Source: Bradyrhizobium tropiciagri
GTDB taxonomy: Bacteria > Pseudomonadota > Alphaproteobacteria > Rhizobiales > Xanthobacteraceae
Reading direction: 5' to 3'
DNA length: 64,000 nucleotides
Assembly: GCF_018130545.1 (NCBI RefSeq)
Contig: NZ_JAFCKF010000007.1
Coordinates: 124,001 to 188,000, forward strand
Positions within the stretch are counted from its first letter, which is position 1, and every line of letters begins with the position of its first letter. Below are positions 17,195-26,366 of the stretch, one piece after another. The position numbers were made by a program, and so were the translations under genes. Under the pieces are notes generated by a model that saw only the letters and a program-made list of their open reading frames with translations, was not told the DNA's origin and ran no database searches.

Positions 17195-18426
17195 ATGGAC
17201 GCGAATTGGAGCGGCCAAGACCTCGCCTTTCGCGATGAGGTCCGGCGTTTTTTCGCTGACACGCTCACGCCAGAAATTCGCCGGGCAGGAAGTCTGATGA
17301 CGAGTGTCTATGCGGATCACGACCTTGGTATGGAGTGGCAGCGGATCCTACACGAAAAGGGCTGGGCTGCACCGGCGTGGCCTGTAGAGCACGGAGGTTG
17401 TAGCTGGACGACGACTCAGCGCTATTCTTTACACACGAGGCATTTGCCGCTGGGGCACCGCCTCTTTCGCCCATGGGCATACGCATGGTCGGCCCGGTGA
17501 TCATGCATTTTGGCACACCCGAACAGAAGGCGTTTTTCTTGCCCAAGATACTGACGGGCGAACACTTCTGGTGCCAGGGTTATTCAGAGCCAGGTGCGGG
17601 TTCCGATCTCGCTGCGTTGCAGATGCGCGCCGTCGAGGACGGGGACCATCTCGTTTGCACGGGATCGAAGATCTGGACGACCCATGCCACCGAGGCGAAT
17701 TGGATCTTCTGTCTTGTACGCACGTCTCGGGAGGCCAAACCCCAACAGGGCATTACGTTTCTGCTCATCGACATGAGTACGCCCGGTATCGAGGTTCGAC
17801 CGCTAATCATGACCTCGGGAGAGCACATACAGAACCAGGCCTTTTTCGACCGTGTTCGCGTTCCGAAGGCCAATGTTCTCGGATCGATCGGTCAGGGGTG
17901 GACGGTCGCCAAGTATCTGTTGGAATTTGAGAGGGGCGGTTCCGCATCCGCACCGGAACTGCAAGTGCGATTAGCAGATCTGATCACAGCCGCCAGCAAG
18001 CAACCTACGGACGAAGGCGGCGTCTTGCTCGACGACCCCGCGTTTTCGGCAAAGTTGGCGGCGGCCCAAATACGTCTCGATGTTCTGGAGATGCTTGAAT
18101 TTCGACTGCTGTCAACAGTCGCCCAAGGGCAGAGCGTGGGCACCGCGTCATCGATGATGAAGGTACTTGCTACCGAACTCGCCCAGCATATCACTGAGTT
18201 GGTGCTTGAGGCCGCCGGTACGCAAGGACTGGTCTTTCAACCCCATGCGACTATGCCAGGCGGCGCAATTCCAGGATATGTGGCGCCCACTGACGGCTAC
18301 GTCTGCGGAGAGCCATGGCAAGCGGTGGCGCCGCTTCGTTATTTGAACGAACGGGCGGGTTCGATCTATGCTGGGTCGAACGAGGTTCAGCGCAATATCA
18401 TGGCGAAAGCAGTGCTGCGTCTCTAA
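17195..18426 (+). pseudogene. Acyl-CoA dehydrogenase with one frameshift
   Basis: Two frames together give one complete dehydrogenase of about 410 residues. Frame 2 covers the N-terminus (FRDEVRRFFADTLTPEIR ... APAWPVEHGG ... TTTQRY). After TAT at 17423-17425 only two bases remain before the sense resumes in frame 1 at 17428 as FTHEAFAAGAPPLSPMGI and runs to the stop. One base has therefore been lost near 17426. The rest is well conserved (CQGYSEPGAGSDLAAL, WTTHATEANW, AGSNEVQRNIMAKAVL). The usual C-terminal catalytic Glu position is Ala in YAGSNE, so activity would rest on the alternative Glu in FERGG. It is convergent with another broken dehydrogenase; the two may once have formed a heteromeric enzyme. 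Confidence 0.85.
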
Positions 18427-18472
18427 GGCGGAGGGTACGATCCCGAGGGGGATTATCGCCGCTGGCCTTGAT

Positions 18473-19623
18473 TCAAGCTGCCTCTGCCCGGCATAGGGCC
18501 GCGTAGCGGGCAAGATGGTGGTCCACAGTGCCAAACTGGTTTTCGATCACAGTCGCTCGCTTGAAATAATGACCGACGGCAAGTTCGTCCGTCATGCCCA
18601 TGCCTCCGTGAAGTTGTACTGCGTTCTGCCCAATCATCCGCGCGGACTTACCTATCGTGACCTTAGCCGCGGACACGGCTTTAGCCCGTTGGGCCGGTTC
18701 GGCATCTAGTTTCAACGTCGCGAGGTAGACCGCGGATATTGCCTCCTCGAGGCACATATACATATCGACCATACGGTGCTGCAGCACCTGGAAAGTCGCG
18801 AGCGGCTGGCCGAATTGGGTGCGTTGTCGCGTGTATTCGACCGTGTCATGTCCCCCAGCATGCGGCGCATTCCGCCGACGGCCTCAGCACAAACGGCCAC
18901 GGTCGCCTCGTCGATCACCTGTTCAATCAAAGGGAGTGCATTTCCCTCGCTGCCGATCAGCGCATCCGCCGGCAAAACGATCCCGGAGAAGTTCAGGTCG
19001 GCAGCGAGCCGATCATCTATCAGACGGTACTCATGCGCTTGGATATCGGGGTTCGGTCTGTCGACCACAAACAACGATATGCCATGCCGGTCCCGACGCT
19101 CGCCGGACGTCCTTGCAGTCACGATGAAATGCGTCGCTGAGGGTGCGGCATCGACAACGGATTTTGCGCCGTTCAGGATCCAGCCGCTACCCTCGCGTCG
19201 CGCCGTGGTCGAGACGTCATTGAGTGCATACCGCGTCATCGGTTCGGCCGAGGCGAAGGCGATCCGCGCCTCGCCTGCAACAATCTTCGCCAGCAGGGTA
19301 GAAGCGCGCCCTTCTTTGCAACGTTTCAGCAAGCCGCCACCGAGGACCGCCGTTTCAAGATAGGGCTCAACCACAAGCGACTGTCCCAGCGCTTCCATGA
19401 TCACCATGACTTCGACCGGTCCGCCAGCCATTCCGCCGACTTCTTCGGGCAAGGCCGCCCCCAGAATTCCAAGCGAATCCGCGAACTCTCGCCAAATTTC
19501 TGCGTCGAGCGTCCCGTTGCGTGCGATCCGCAACCGACGTTTCTCAAAAGTCTAGCGGTCACTCAGGAAGCGGGAAAGTGCTCCCTGGAGCATTATCTGC
19601 TCGCCGTTGAGTTTTAGATCCAT
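18473..19623 (-). pseudogene. Acyl-CoA dehydrogenase with nonsense codon and frameshift
   Basis: The frame starts at ATG 19623 (MDLKLNGEQIMLQG ... RFLSDR), then meets an in-frame TAG at 19552-19554 where the family would have an aromatic residue, and continues as TFEKRRLRIARNGTLDAE. A second lesion near 18842-18847 moves the sense: GGMRRMLGDM in one frame, TVEYTRQRTQFGQPLATFQV in the next, to a TGA at 18473. No catalytic Glu motif of either kind is visible (C-terminus LHGGMGMTDELAVGHYFKR), as in the non-catalytic subunits of two-gene dehydrogenases. It is probably not expressed as a full protein. The pairing with the dehydrogenase at 17195 is inferred from position. Confidence 0.85.
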
Positions 19624-19750
19624 ACTCTCTCCAAACTCCTGACCTGCGCTGCGACTGCGCACCTAGGTACCTAAAGATTGTCGATTCTGCGCGCGGCTGG
19701 GCGTTTGCGCCGTTGTCGGTCGCACCAAATCCCCGAGTTAACGATCCGGA

Positions 19751-21358
19751 CTAAGTTTTCGACTGAATGCGCTCCAGAACGGCCATCGCTCGTTCCAGGT
19801 AGGGTCTCCTCAGTTCACGTTTGAGTACCTTGCCGACCGGGCTGCGCGGCAAGCTTTCCATAAGGACAACTTCGGAAATCCGCTGCGCTTTTCCCAAGCG
19901 CTCATTCGTCCATTTCCGAATTTCCTCTGGCTTGGACTGCGCGCCGGGTCTAAGCACAACAAACGCGAGTGGCGTCTCTCCCCACTCTTCGCTCGGCGCC
20001 GCAATCACAGCCCCTTCGACAACGTCAGGATGCGTCTGCAGGACATTTTCCAAGTCAGTGGCGTAGATGTTAAAGCCGCCGGAGATGATCATGTCCTTCT
20101 TCCGATCCGAAAGATGTAGGAAGCCATCCTGATCGAAATAACCCATGTCTCCAGTCTTGAAAAACCGGCCGCCCGCCGAATCCTTCCAAATAAATTCATC
20201 CGTGGCCGATTGTCGGTTGTGATATCCCTTCATCATAACCTTGCCACGGCTGACAATCTCGCCGATTTCGCCCTGGGGCAACTCCCGTCCCGCTTCGTCC
20301 AAAATCTTGAATTCAGCACCGAACGCAGGCTGGCCCACAGTGTTGAGCTTGTCTCTGTTGGCTGTTGCGTTCAGAATGCAAACACCGCCTCCTTCGGTCA
20401 TCCCGTAGATCTCTAACAGAACACCCGGCCAGCGTTCAACGATTGCGAGCTTGAGCGAAGAGTGCAGTGGCGCCGACGTACAGAACTTGATCTGAAAACT
20501 GGATAGATCTCGTTTGGCGAAGCTCGGATCAGCCAACAACCGCTGATACTGAACCGGCACCAGCATGGCATGAGTGATCCGCTCGCGCTCAGCAACATCG
20601 AGATAAGCGGTCGTATCGAACTTCCGCATCAATGTCATTGTGCCGCCAAGAGCGACCGTAGGCAAGAACGCCGCAATGGTCAGATTGGAGTAGAGTGGTG
20701 TCGCGATCAACGTGCGGCATCCGGGTCCGTAACCGAGCGAAGCCACCTGATCGAGCGTCATGGTACGCGTGCCGTGATCGTGCACGATGCCCTTGGGAAC
20801 GCCGGTTGTCCCGGACGAGTAGATAATATTGAAATCCATGTCTGGCGTAATGATCACGCCGGGGTTCCGGTCCGACACGCCGGTCATGAGCTGCTCGTAC
20901 GCAGCCCATCCTGGAGATACGAAACCGATCGCAACAGCGCTTTTTGTCCTGAGGGGCAGGAGGTCTGCTGGGAAGGCAGCGGCCATGTCCTGCAGACCTT
21001 CCGAGAGAAATAACACTTTCGCACCTGAATCGGCGATCATCTCTGCCAATTGGTCGGCCGAGGCCATCGGCGACAATGGTACGATACAGCCGCCGGCGCG
21101 AAGCGTGCCCAGGAAGATTTCCACGTACTCGGCGCTATGCGACGCCAGGAGGGCCACCCGATCTCCGGGGCGAACGCCACGCTCGATGAGCAGGTTGGCA
21201 AGGCGATTGATTCGACCGTTCAGCGTTTGCCAATCTAGTCTGCGCTCCTCAAAGACGAGCGCCTCGCTATTTGGCCGAAGCCTCGCGTGCTCGGCAACGC
21301 GGGAGCTGACGTCAAAATACTCAGGCCGAGCCTGTTCGACTGTCGCAGACGCTGTCAT
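19751..21358 (-). CDS. AMP-forming acyl-CoA ligase
   Basis: 535 residues from the ATG at 21358, which has AGGAGG upstream; the frame extends 18 residues further but without a ribosome site. Motifs are complete: IIYSSGTTGVPKGIVHDH, YGMTEGGGV, FKTGDMGYFDQDG, LSDRKKDMIISGGFNIYA and SPVGKVLKREL with the catalytic Lys. It forms acyl-CoA from a carboxylate, ATP and CoA through an acyl-adenylate. It is last in a probable operon with a MaoC hydratase, nitroreductase and solute-binding protein (24528 down to 19751). Uptake protein, ligase and hydratase in one unit suggest import and activation of an aromatic, alicyclic or branched acid, but no acid can be named. Confidence 0.9.
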   Translation of the reverse strand: MTASATVEQARPEYFDVSSRVAEHARLRPNSEALVFEERRLDWQTLNGRINRLANLLIERGVRPGDRVALLASHSAEYVEIFLGTLRAGGCIVPLSPMASADQLAEMIADSGAKVLFLSEGLQDMAAAFPADLLPLRTKSAVAIGFVSPGWAAYEQLMTGVSDRNPGVIITPDMDFNIIYSSGTTGVPKGIVHDHGTRTMTLDQVASLGYGPGCRTLIATPLYSNLTIAAFLPTVALGGTMTLMRKFDTTAYLDVAERERITHAMLVPVQYQRLLADPSFAKRDLSSFQIKFCTSAPLHSSLKLAIVERWPGVLLEIYGMTEGGGVCILNATANRDKLNTVGQPAFGAEFKILDEAGRELPQGEIGEIVSRGKVMMKGYHNRQSATDEFIWKDSAGGRFFKTGDMGYFDQDGFLHLSDRKKDMIISGGFNIYATDLENVLQTHPDVVEGAVIAAPSEEWGETPLAFVVLRPGAQSKPEEIRKWTNERLGKAQRISEVVLMESLPRSPVGKVLKRELRRPYLERAMAVLERIQSKT

Positions 21359-21531
21359 GTAGGTAGTCCTCCTTAGGAGGCAGGCCTCCAACTCCGTGGA
21401 AGGGCCTACCACTAGTGGCGTTCCTCAATGGATCCGCTTGATGCAGATCTCTTTGCAAGCCGCACCGACTTTTATCCGGCGCGTTACAGTCGAAAGCTCT
21501 GCGCGGCGCGCGCGCAGGGGCCGGTCCTGGG

Positions 21532-22761
21532 TCAGTTCTCAACTCGGCCGTCGATCACCGGCCCGAACAGTTCCCACTCACCATTGTGGAAGCGCATAAG
21601 ACGTAGCTGTTTGAGCGGGTAATAATCGGTCGGGCTGGTGTTGACCGTGATCCCAGGCAAAAGCAGACCAAGCTCCATATCCTTCAAACTGGTCGCCTGC
21701 TTCATAAGATTGGCGCGCGTGAGATCGTCACCACACTGGCGCAATACCTTGACGAAATTTTCGGAGATCAAGTAGCCGTAGACGGCGAGAGCGTTGCTCT
21801 TGTCACTTCCAGGCAGATATTTGTCCATAAAGGCGTCGAAAGCCTTCATGCCGGCGTCATCTTTCCACTGCGCGTCGTTGTAGTCTTTGACGTAAGTTGC
21901 GGAGACGATGCCCTCTGAATTCTCCAAACCAGCTGGCTTCATCACCGATCCGATGGACATCGAGACCTTGCTGATGAGGTGGACCGGCTTCCAGTTCAGT
22001 TCTCCGATCTTGCGAATTGCCTGCGCTGCGGCTTTCGGAGTACTAAAATTGACGAAGACGTCCGCGCCGGCCGACTTGATTTTCACGACCTGGGAATCGA
22101 TCGTAGGCTCTGTAATCTCGAACGGGATTGCCACGGCGATATTTGAACTCTTGTCGCCGAGACCGTCTTTTAGGCCCTCCAGAAGTTCCTTGCCTAAATC
22201 GTCGTTCTGATAAAGGACGCCTATCTTTGCGTTGGGCTGATCACTCCGCAGGTACTTAGCGAACACACGCCCTTCCGTGAAAAAATTGGGTTGGTGGCCA
22301 ATGCTCCAGGGAAAGCCCTTGTGGTCGCCGAACTTACTACTTCCCGAGCTCACGAAAATTTGCGGAATTTTCTTGCTGTTCATATAGGCACGAACAGCGA
22401 GGCTTGGCGCCGTACCGAGCGAGCTGAAAACGGCAAGCACCTCATCACTCTCCACCAGCTTTCTCGTCTGTTCTACCGTCTTTGGTGGACTAAAGGCGTC
22501 GTCATAGCTTATGAAGGTGATCTTGCGGCCGTTAACGCCGCCCTGCTCGTTCACCATCCGGAAGTAGGCCTCTTCGACCTTGCCGACGATGCTGTATGCA
22601 GACGCTGGGCCGCTGTAAGGATTGGTGTTGCCGATCTTTATTTCGGTATCTGATGCGCCGACGTCATAAGTTCCTCCCGCCCAAGCCGCGGTCGCCATCG
22701 TCGAGACCAGAAGCGCGCTTGCGACGAGGGTTATCCTCTTATGGTTCATTGTGATGCTCAT
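21532..22761 (-). CDS. Branched-chain amino acid-type ABC substrate-binding protein
   Basis: A 409-residue secreted type I periplasmic-binding protein. The signal peptide is clear: basic MNHKR, hydrophobic core and AWA cleavage near residue 28. The mature part begins with DTEIKIGNTNPYSGPASAYS and contains the conserved VNGRKITFISYDDAFSPPKT. LivJ-like proteins bind amino acids, but catabolic paralogues bind aromatic or fatty acids and their derivatives. No permease or ATPase of the Liv type is in the window, so it must use a system encoded elsewhere. It follows the nitroreductase by 18 bp. It is closely similar to the binding protein at 46385, which also neighbours a nitroreductase. Confidence 0.9.
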   Translation of the reverse strand: MSITMNHKRITLVASALLVSTMATAAWAGGTYDVGASDTEIKIGNTNPYSGPASAYSIVGKVEEAYFRMVNEQGGVNGRKITFISYDDAFSPPKTVEQTRKLVESDEVLAVFSSLGTAPSLAVRAYMNSKKIPQIFVSSGSSKFGDHKGFPWSIGHQPNFFTEGRVFAKYLRSDQPNAKIGVLYQNDDLGKELLEGLKDGLGDKSSNIAVAIPFEITEPTIDSQVVKIKSAGADVFVNFSTPKAAAQAIRKIGELNWKPVHLISKVSMSIGSVMKPAGLENSEGIVSATYVKDYNDAQWKDDAGMKAFDAFMDKYLPGSDKSNALAVYGYLISENFVKVLRQCGDDLTRANLMKQATSLKDMELGLLLPGITVNTSPTDYYPLKQLRLMRFHNGEWELFGPVIDGRVEN

Positions 22762-22779
22762 AGCTCTCGCGATCCCTTC

Positions 22780-23496
22780 TCATCGATCAATCAACTGCAA
22801 GACGTCGTCGACGCTTGCGCGGGTCGTGCGATAGCTATTGGTCGGATGATCGGGATTTGGATATCCAAAGGAAATCCCACAAACGATGCGGCGATCCTCG
22901 CCTAGCCCAAGTTCTTGCCTCAGAAGATTGGGAAATTGCGCTATCGCAGCTTGGGCTACCGTTCCGATGCCGTAAGCCGTCGCAGCGAGCATGAAGTTGC
23001 TTACGTAACAACCGCAATCGACAGCGCCGTAGGTGCCGAGCGCCTCGTCGGTCGTGATAACCGCGAGGTGCGGGGCGCCGAAGAACCGAAAATTCTCCAG
23101 CGTTTGCTCGCGATATCTAGCCTTGTCTCCGCGCTCAATACCCAAGGCGTTATAGAGCTGAAAACCGCTTTCTCGCCTTCGTTCAAGATACACACCGCGA
23201 TACTCGCGGGGCGGCTTGAAGTCGAGATCTTCGAAGGCACCGGACGACGCGGCCTTGTACATCGCTTTGCGGAGACGTTCAGTCCCTTCTCCGCGCGTTA
23301 TTGCAACCTGCCAGGGCTGACTGTTGCACCACGACGCGGTCGATTGCGCGATGCGTAAAATGTCCCGGATAACCTCCTCGGGTACGGGATCAGGATGATA
23401 AGCGCGACAACTCAAGCGCTGCGAAAACAGCTGCTCCAACTGCATAACCGCCGCGCCAGTCTCTGGCTTGCGACCACGAAGAGCTACAGAACTCAT
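22780..23496 (-). CDS. Nitroreductase-family FMN oxidoreductase
   Basis: 238 residues from the ATG at 23496, preceded by GGGAG; a TTG 30 bp upstream is less likely. FMN-binding elements are visible: SQRLSCRAYHPDPVP, AQSTASWCNSQPWQV, VDCGCYVSNFMLAATAYGIGT and GISFGYPNPDHPTNSYRT. These homodimeric flavoproteins transfer hydride from NAD(P)H to nitro compounds, quinones or enones. The gene is packed between the MaoC-like gene and the binding-protein gene. The same family pair occurs at 45517/46385, so a conserved functional link with uptake is likely. Whether a nitro compound is really the substrate is unknown. Confidence 0.86.
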   Translation of the reverse strand: MSSVALRGRKPETGAAVMQLEQLFSQRLSCRAYHPDPVPEEVIRDILRIAQSTASWCNSQPWQVAITRGEGTERLRKAMYKAASSGAFEDLDFKPPREYRGVYLERRRESGFQLYNALGIERGDKARYREQTLENFRFFGAPHLAVITTDEALGTYGAVDCGCYVSNFMLAATAYGIGTVAQAAIAQFPNLLRQELGLGEDRRIVCGISFGYPNPDHPTNSYRTTRASVDDVLQLIDR

Positions 23497-23538
23497 TGTC
23501 GTCAATCTCCCAGCAGGAACGGACAAAACCGCTAGCGA

Positions 23539-24528
23539 CTAGCGCCCTTCGAATTCAGATCGCTTCAGGACACCCGTTGCTTCGCCGGCCGCTACCCGGC
23601 GGCCATTCTGGTCGTCCACGTGGATTTGAAGCTTAACTTTCACTTGTGAACCGGAAACGTTTTCGACCTCCGCCACATGGCCGCCCACCGTCATCACGTC
23701 GTCGCGGAAGAGCATATTGATGAAGGCTACTTCGATATGACCGGAAGTGTTGACCCATTCGGGACCGAAGTATTCGGTACACAGCTTTATGAGCCAACCG
23801 TAGGACATCAAACCTTGGGGCACGGCACGCGGAAAACCGAACTTCTTCGCGAGGGAGTCGTGCGTGTGAAACGACTCCAGCGGCAAGGAATACAAGCGCG
23901 CGTTTGCGAGCGTCAGCGTCACATCGAACGGCTTTACCGGTTTGCCGCCGAGATCCGGTACTTTGGCAGGCGCTCGGCTAACCTCTTCCACCTTGCCGCT
24001 TGACGATTGCGCTGCCTTCGCCTTGCGATCATCGCCGAGTGGCGCGCGGGACCTGATCATACAGGTATGTGTATAATCCGCGAGCGGCACTCCTCTCGGG
24101 TCTTGGTAGGCCCCCTTGATTACGATGTACTCTTTGTCCCGTCGCTCGTACTTTTCGACCACGTCAGCCACGGCGTGGACGGGCTCTCCTACCCGCGGCG
24201 CGCGATAGAATGTGGCGGTTGTTCTCGTATGAAGGAAGGGCAGAGCGATAAGGTTCGGGAAACGGCGCCAGAGTTCGTTGAAATGTCCGGACCCCGTCGG
24301 CTCCTCGAAGTAAAACCCTTGTGGCCACCAGAGATAATTTGCCATGACCGCGGGGTGAACGCGCCGATCGCCCTCGCTCCCACTTACCCATCCCGACTCG
24401 TCCTCGAGAGCATAGGCGAACTTCTTGGTCGAAGCCTCGGTCGGGATATACGTGGCTATACCAATTCGCGTGGGAATCTGGAGATCGCCAAAGGTCAGCT
24501 CATTGTCGGGAACAGCCGTCGTGCTCAT
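23539..24528 (-). CDS. MaoC-like double hot-dog hydratase (FAS1-DH type)
   Basis: A 329-residue protein with two hot-dog domains joined by a charged linker (about 185-205). The N-terminal domain resembles FAS1-like dehydratase domains (GIATYIPTEASTKKFAY ... RTTATFYRAPRVGEPV), and the C-terminal domain MaoC (SLAKKFGFPRAVPQGLMSYGW). The usual AHGM active-site His in the second domain appears as PQGLM, so the catalytic site may be altered. Members hydrate enoyl-CoA in the R sense, or dehydrate. It is the first gene of a minus-strand unit leading into nitroreductase, binding protein and CoA ligase, and is divergent from the broken SDR gene. The ATG has AAAGGA upstream. Confidence 0.78.
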   Translation of the reverse strand: MSTTAVPDNELTFGDLQIPTRIGIATYIPTEASTKKFAYALEDESGWVSGSEGDRRVHPAVMANYLWWPQGFYFEEPTGSGHFNELWRRFPNLIALPFLHTRTTATFYRAPRVGEPVHAVADVVEKYERRDKEYIVIKGAYQDPRGVPLADYTHTCMIRSRAPLGDDRKAKAAQSSSGKVEEVSRAPAKVPDLGGKPVKPFDVTLTLANARLYSLPLESFHTHDSLAKKFGFPRAVPQGLMSYGWLIKLCTEYFGPEWVNTSGHIEVAFINMLFRDDVMTVGGHVAEVENVSGSQVKVKLQIHVDDQNGRRVAAGEATGVLKRSEFEGR

Positions 24529-24787
24529 ATCGAATTCCTTTAGGAGAACGGGTTGCAGTTACGAAAGCCGGGAGACCGCCGCGCGCGAAAACGCTGCCGC
24601 ACGCAGACACTTCAATTGGTCCTGTAGATGACGACCTCGCGCTGACGAGCGCGCGCAAATTATGAGATGTGCCGATTGATCCGGCGGTTCGCTTGTGCAG
24701 CGCCAGTCTCATTAGTTTCCGTCCCATCAAGTTCGCCGCGGCAAGGACCCGGCGACTTTTTTGTTGCGATCAACCTATCGCGCGTTT

Positions 24788-24815
24788 ATCTTGTTGGTCA
24801 ACCATAAAATAATAT
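24788..24815. promoter_or_regulatory. TTGGTC-type operator candidate, site D
   Basis: The core TTGTTGGTCAACCATAAAAT is followed by AAT. The first part, TTGTTGGTCAA, and ATAAAATAAT are identical to site E at 30700 in front of the TetR gene; only two central bases differ. It lies about 115 bp before the broken SDR gene. The match over 20 non-coding bases is the best pair of the five sites. Confidence 0.6.
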
Positions 24816-24845
24816 GGGACGGTAACAACGCTTTGCCACGTTCGG

Positions 24846-24881
24846 ACGGTGCCGTGTCGCACTACGGTGCCGTGTCGCACC
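24846..24881. repeat. 18-bp tandem repeat, two copies
   Basis: Two abutting copies of ACGGTGCCGTGTCGCAC plus one more base (T in the first, C in the second). Each unit contains GTGC and GCAC arms six bases apart, so each could be a short protein-binding half-palindrome. It lies between the TTGGTC-type site and the broken SDR gene. Confidence 0.7.
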
Positions 24882-24928
24882 CCCTGAAGGCAGCCGGCAA
24901 ACGCGGCTCTCGAGGAGCGGAACATCAG

Positions 24929-25254
24929 ATGCAACTCAATGATATATCGGTCTTCATCACCGGAGGGGGCTCCGGGCTCGGTGCTGCGGCTGCGAAGGCA
25001 ACGGCCGCCAAGGGCGCCAAAGTCGCCGTTTTCGATATGAATGGGGAGAACGCTGGAAAGATCGCAACCGAAGTAAAGGGCGTTGCGCTAACCGGCGACG
25101 TGGCCGACGATGAGCAGATCAAGACCGCCCTCGCCAAAGCTGCGACGGCACATGGTACGGCGCGTGTGCACTCGCCGTCCACATCGCAGAAAATCCGATG
25201 ATTAACGGTGAGACGATCCGTCTCGATGGCGCCATTCGGATGGCACCGCGCTGA
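24929..25254 (+). pseudogene. SDR (HSD10-like 3-hydroxyacyl-CoA dehydrogenase) with internal deletion
   Basis: The first about 77 residues are a normal SDR start (MQLNDISVFITGGGSGLG, KGAKVAVFDMN, AHGTARV). The next coherent sense, in another frame, is the family's extreme C-terminus [20 protein letters not shown] ending MAPR-TGA at 25252. About 150 residues, including the catalytic Ser-Tyr-Lys, are gone, and the join is out of frame. The gene is therefore an internal-deletion remnant. Between 25255 and 25411 a further plus-strand frame reads to a TAG at 25389 without a recognisable family. The intact gene would have supplied the 3-hydroxyacyl-CoA oxidation step for the hydratase and dehydrogenase that follow. 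Confidence 0.82.
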
Positions 25255-25411
25255 TCACGAGCGCGCAACTTCGAGCAGCCTGGCTCCGATTGTTCGGAAA
25301 AATCGTCGAGCGTCGTTTCACGCACTCCGGCAATCAAGCCGTGCCACCTAAGCAGGCGGTCAACGACCGCCCGATGATCCAAGGCAAATAGGTAACAGCG
25401 GGAGTTTACTC

Positions 25412-26218
25412 ATGAGCGGCGCATTGATTGTTGAGCACAAGGACGGCGTCGATTGGGTGAAGCTCAACCGACCGGAGAGCATGAACGCCCTCGATCCGAC
25501 ACTGATTGACGCGCTCAACGTCTATTTCGACGAACTCTACAGGAATCGCACCACACGTATCGTAGTGCTGAAGGGTGAAGGACCGGCATTCTGCGCTGGA
25601 CTCGACCTCAAACACGCAATGCAACGACAATCGGCGCAAAAAGAACTTCCTGGCGTTACCTACTCGCTGGATGGGCAGCGTCGGATCGCGGACATCGTGA
25701 TGAAAATGCGAAAGTGCCCGCAACCGATCATCGCGTTGATTCACGGCGCGGCCGCCGGTGGCGGCTTCGCTCTTGCCCTTGCGGCGGATGTCCGCATCGC
25801 TGCAAAGAGCGCTCGGATGAATTGTGCGTTTATCAAACTTGGCCTGGGCGGGTGTGACATTGGTTCAAGCTACTTTCTTCCCAGGCTCGTTGGCGTTTCA
25901 ATCGCCTCCGAATTGATCCTGACCGGACGGTTTATTGGCGCAGAACGGGCGCTCGCCGTGGGCCTGGTCTCTGAGCTTGTCGATGACGGCAAGCTTGAGC
26001 AGGCGGTCGGCCCATATATTGATGCCATGCTGTCGGCATCGCCATTGGGACTGCGGCTGTCGAAAGAATGCCTGAACATGAGCGTCGACGCTGGTTCGAT
26101 CGAGGCCGTTATCGCCATGGAAGATCGTAATCAGGTGCTTTGCAGTCGCTCCGAAGATTTTGGCGAAGGCGTGCGCGCGTTTCTCGAGAAACGTAAGCCG
26201 GTCTACCGTAACGCGTAG
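25412..26218 (+). CDS. Crotonase-family isomerase/hydratase
   Basis: A 268-residue crotonase with loops SMNALDPTLI, FCAGLDLKHAMQ and GAAAGGGFALALAADVRIA. Both hydratase acid positions are changed: GGGFA has no Glu, and AFIKLGLGGCDIGSS replaces the PEI segment but supplies an Asp. This pattern is seen in double-bond isomerases and other non-hydratase crotonases. It is followed by an acyl-CoA dehydrogenase 148 bp downstream and preceded by the broken SDR. It probably acts on an unsaturated acyl-CoA in the same pathway. Start chosen at the ATG with GGGAG nine bases upstream. Confidence 0.84.
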   Translation: MSGALIVEHKDGVDWVKLNRPESMNALDPTLIDALNVYFDELYRNRTTRIVVLKGEGPAFCAGLDLKHAMQRQSAQKELPGVTYSLDGQRRIADIVMKMRKCPQPIIALIHGAAAGGGFALALAADVRIAAKSARMNCAFIKLGLGGCDIGSSYFLPRLVGVSIASELILTGRFIGAERALAVGLVSELVDDGKLEQAVGPYIDAMLSASPLGLRLSKECLNMSVDAGSIEAVIAMEDRNQVLCSRSEDFGEGVRAFLEKRKPVYRNA

Positions 26219-26366
26219 GCGGGGAAGAGCTTATCTCTCCAAGACAGCTTTCAGCTGCCATTTCGCAATGTAGTCCAAGAATAACCTAGGTCCCCGTAAT
26301 GAGCTTCGGCTTCTCCGACAGTCGCTCGCGATCAGCTGCGGCGTCTTCAGCAAAGGTCAAAATACT

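Larger units (their letters stand above)
24529..24928. other. 400-bp divergent regulatory interval
   Basis: No gene is supported here. It separates the minus-strand MaoC operon from the plus-strand SDR-hydratase-dehydrogenase group. It holds one TTGGTC-type operator candidate (24788-24815) and an 18-bp tandem repeat (24846-24881), both nearer the plus-strand side. Confidence 0.6.
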
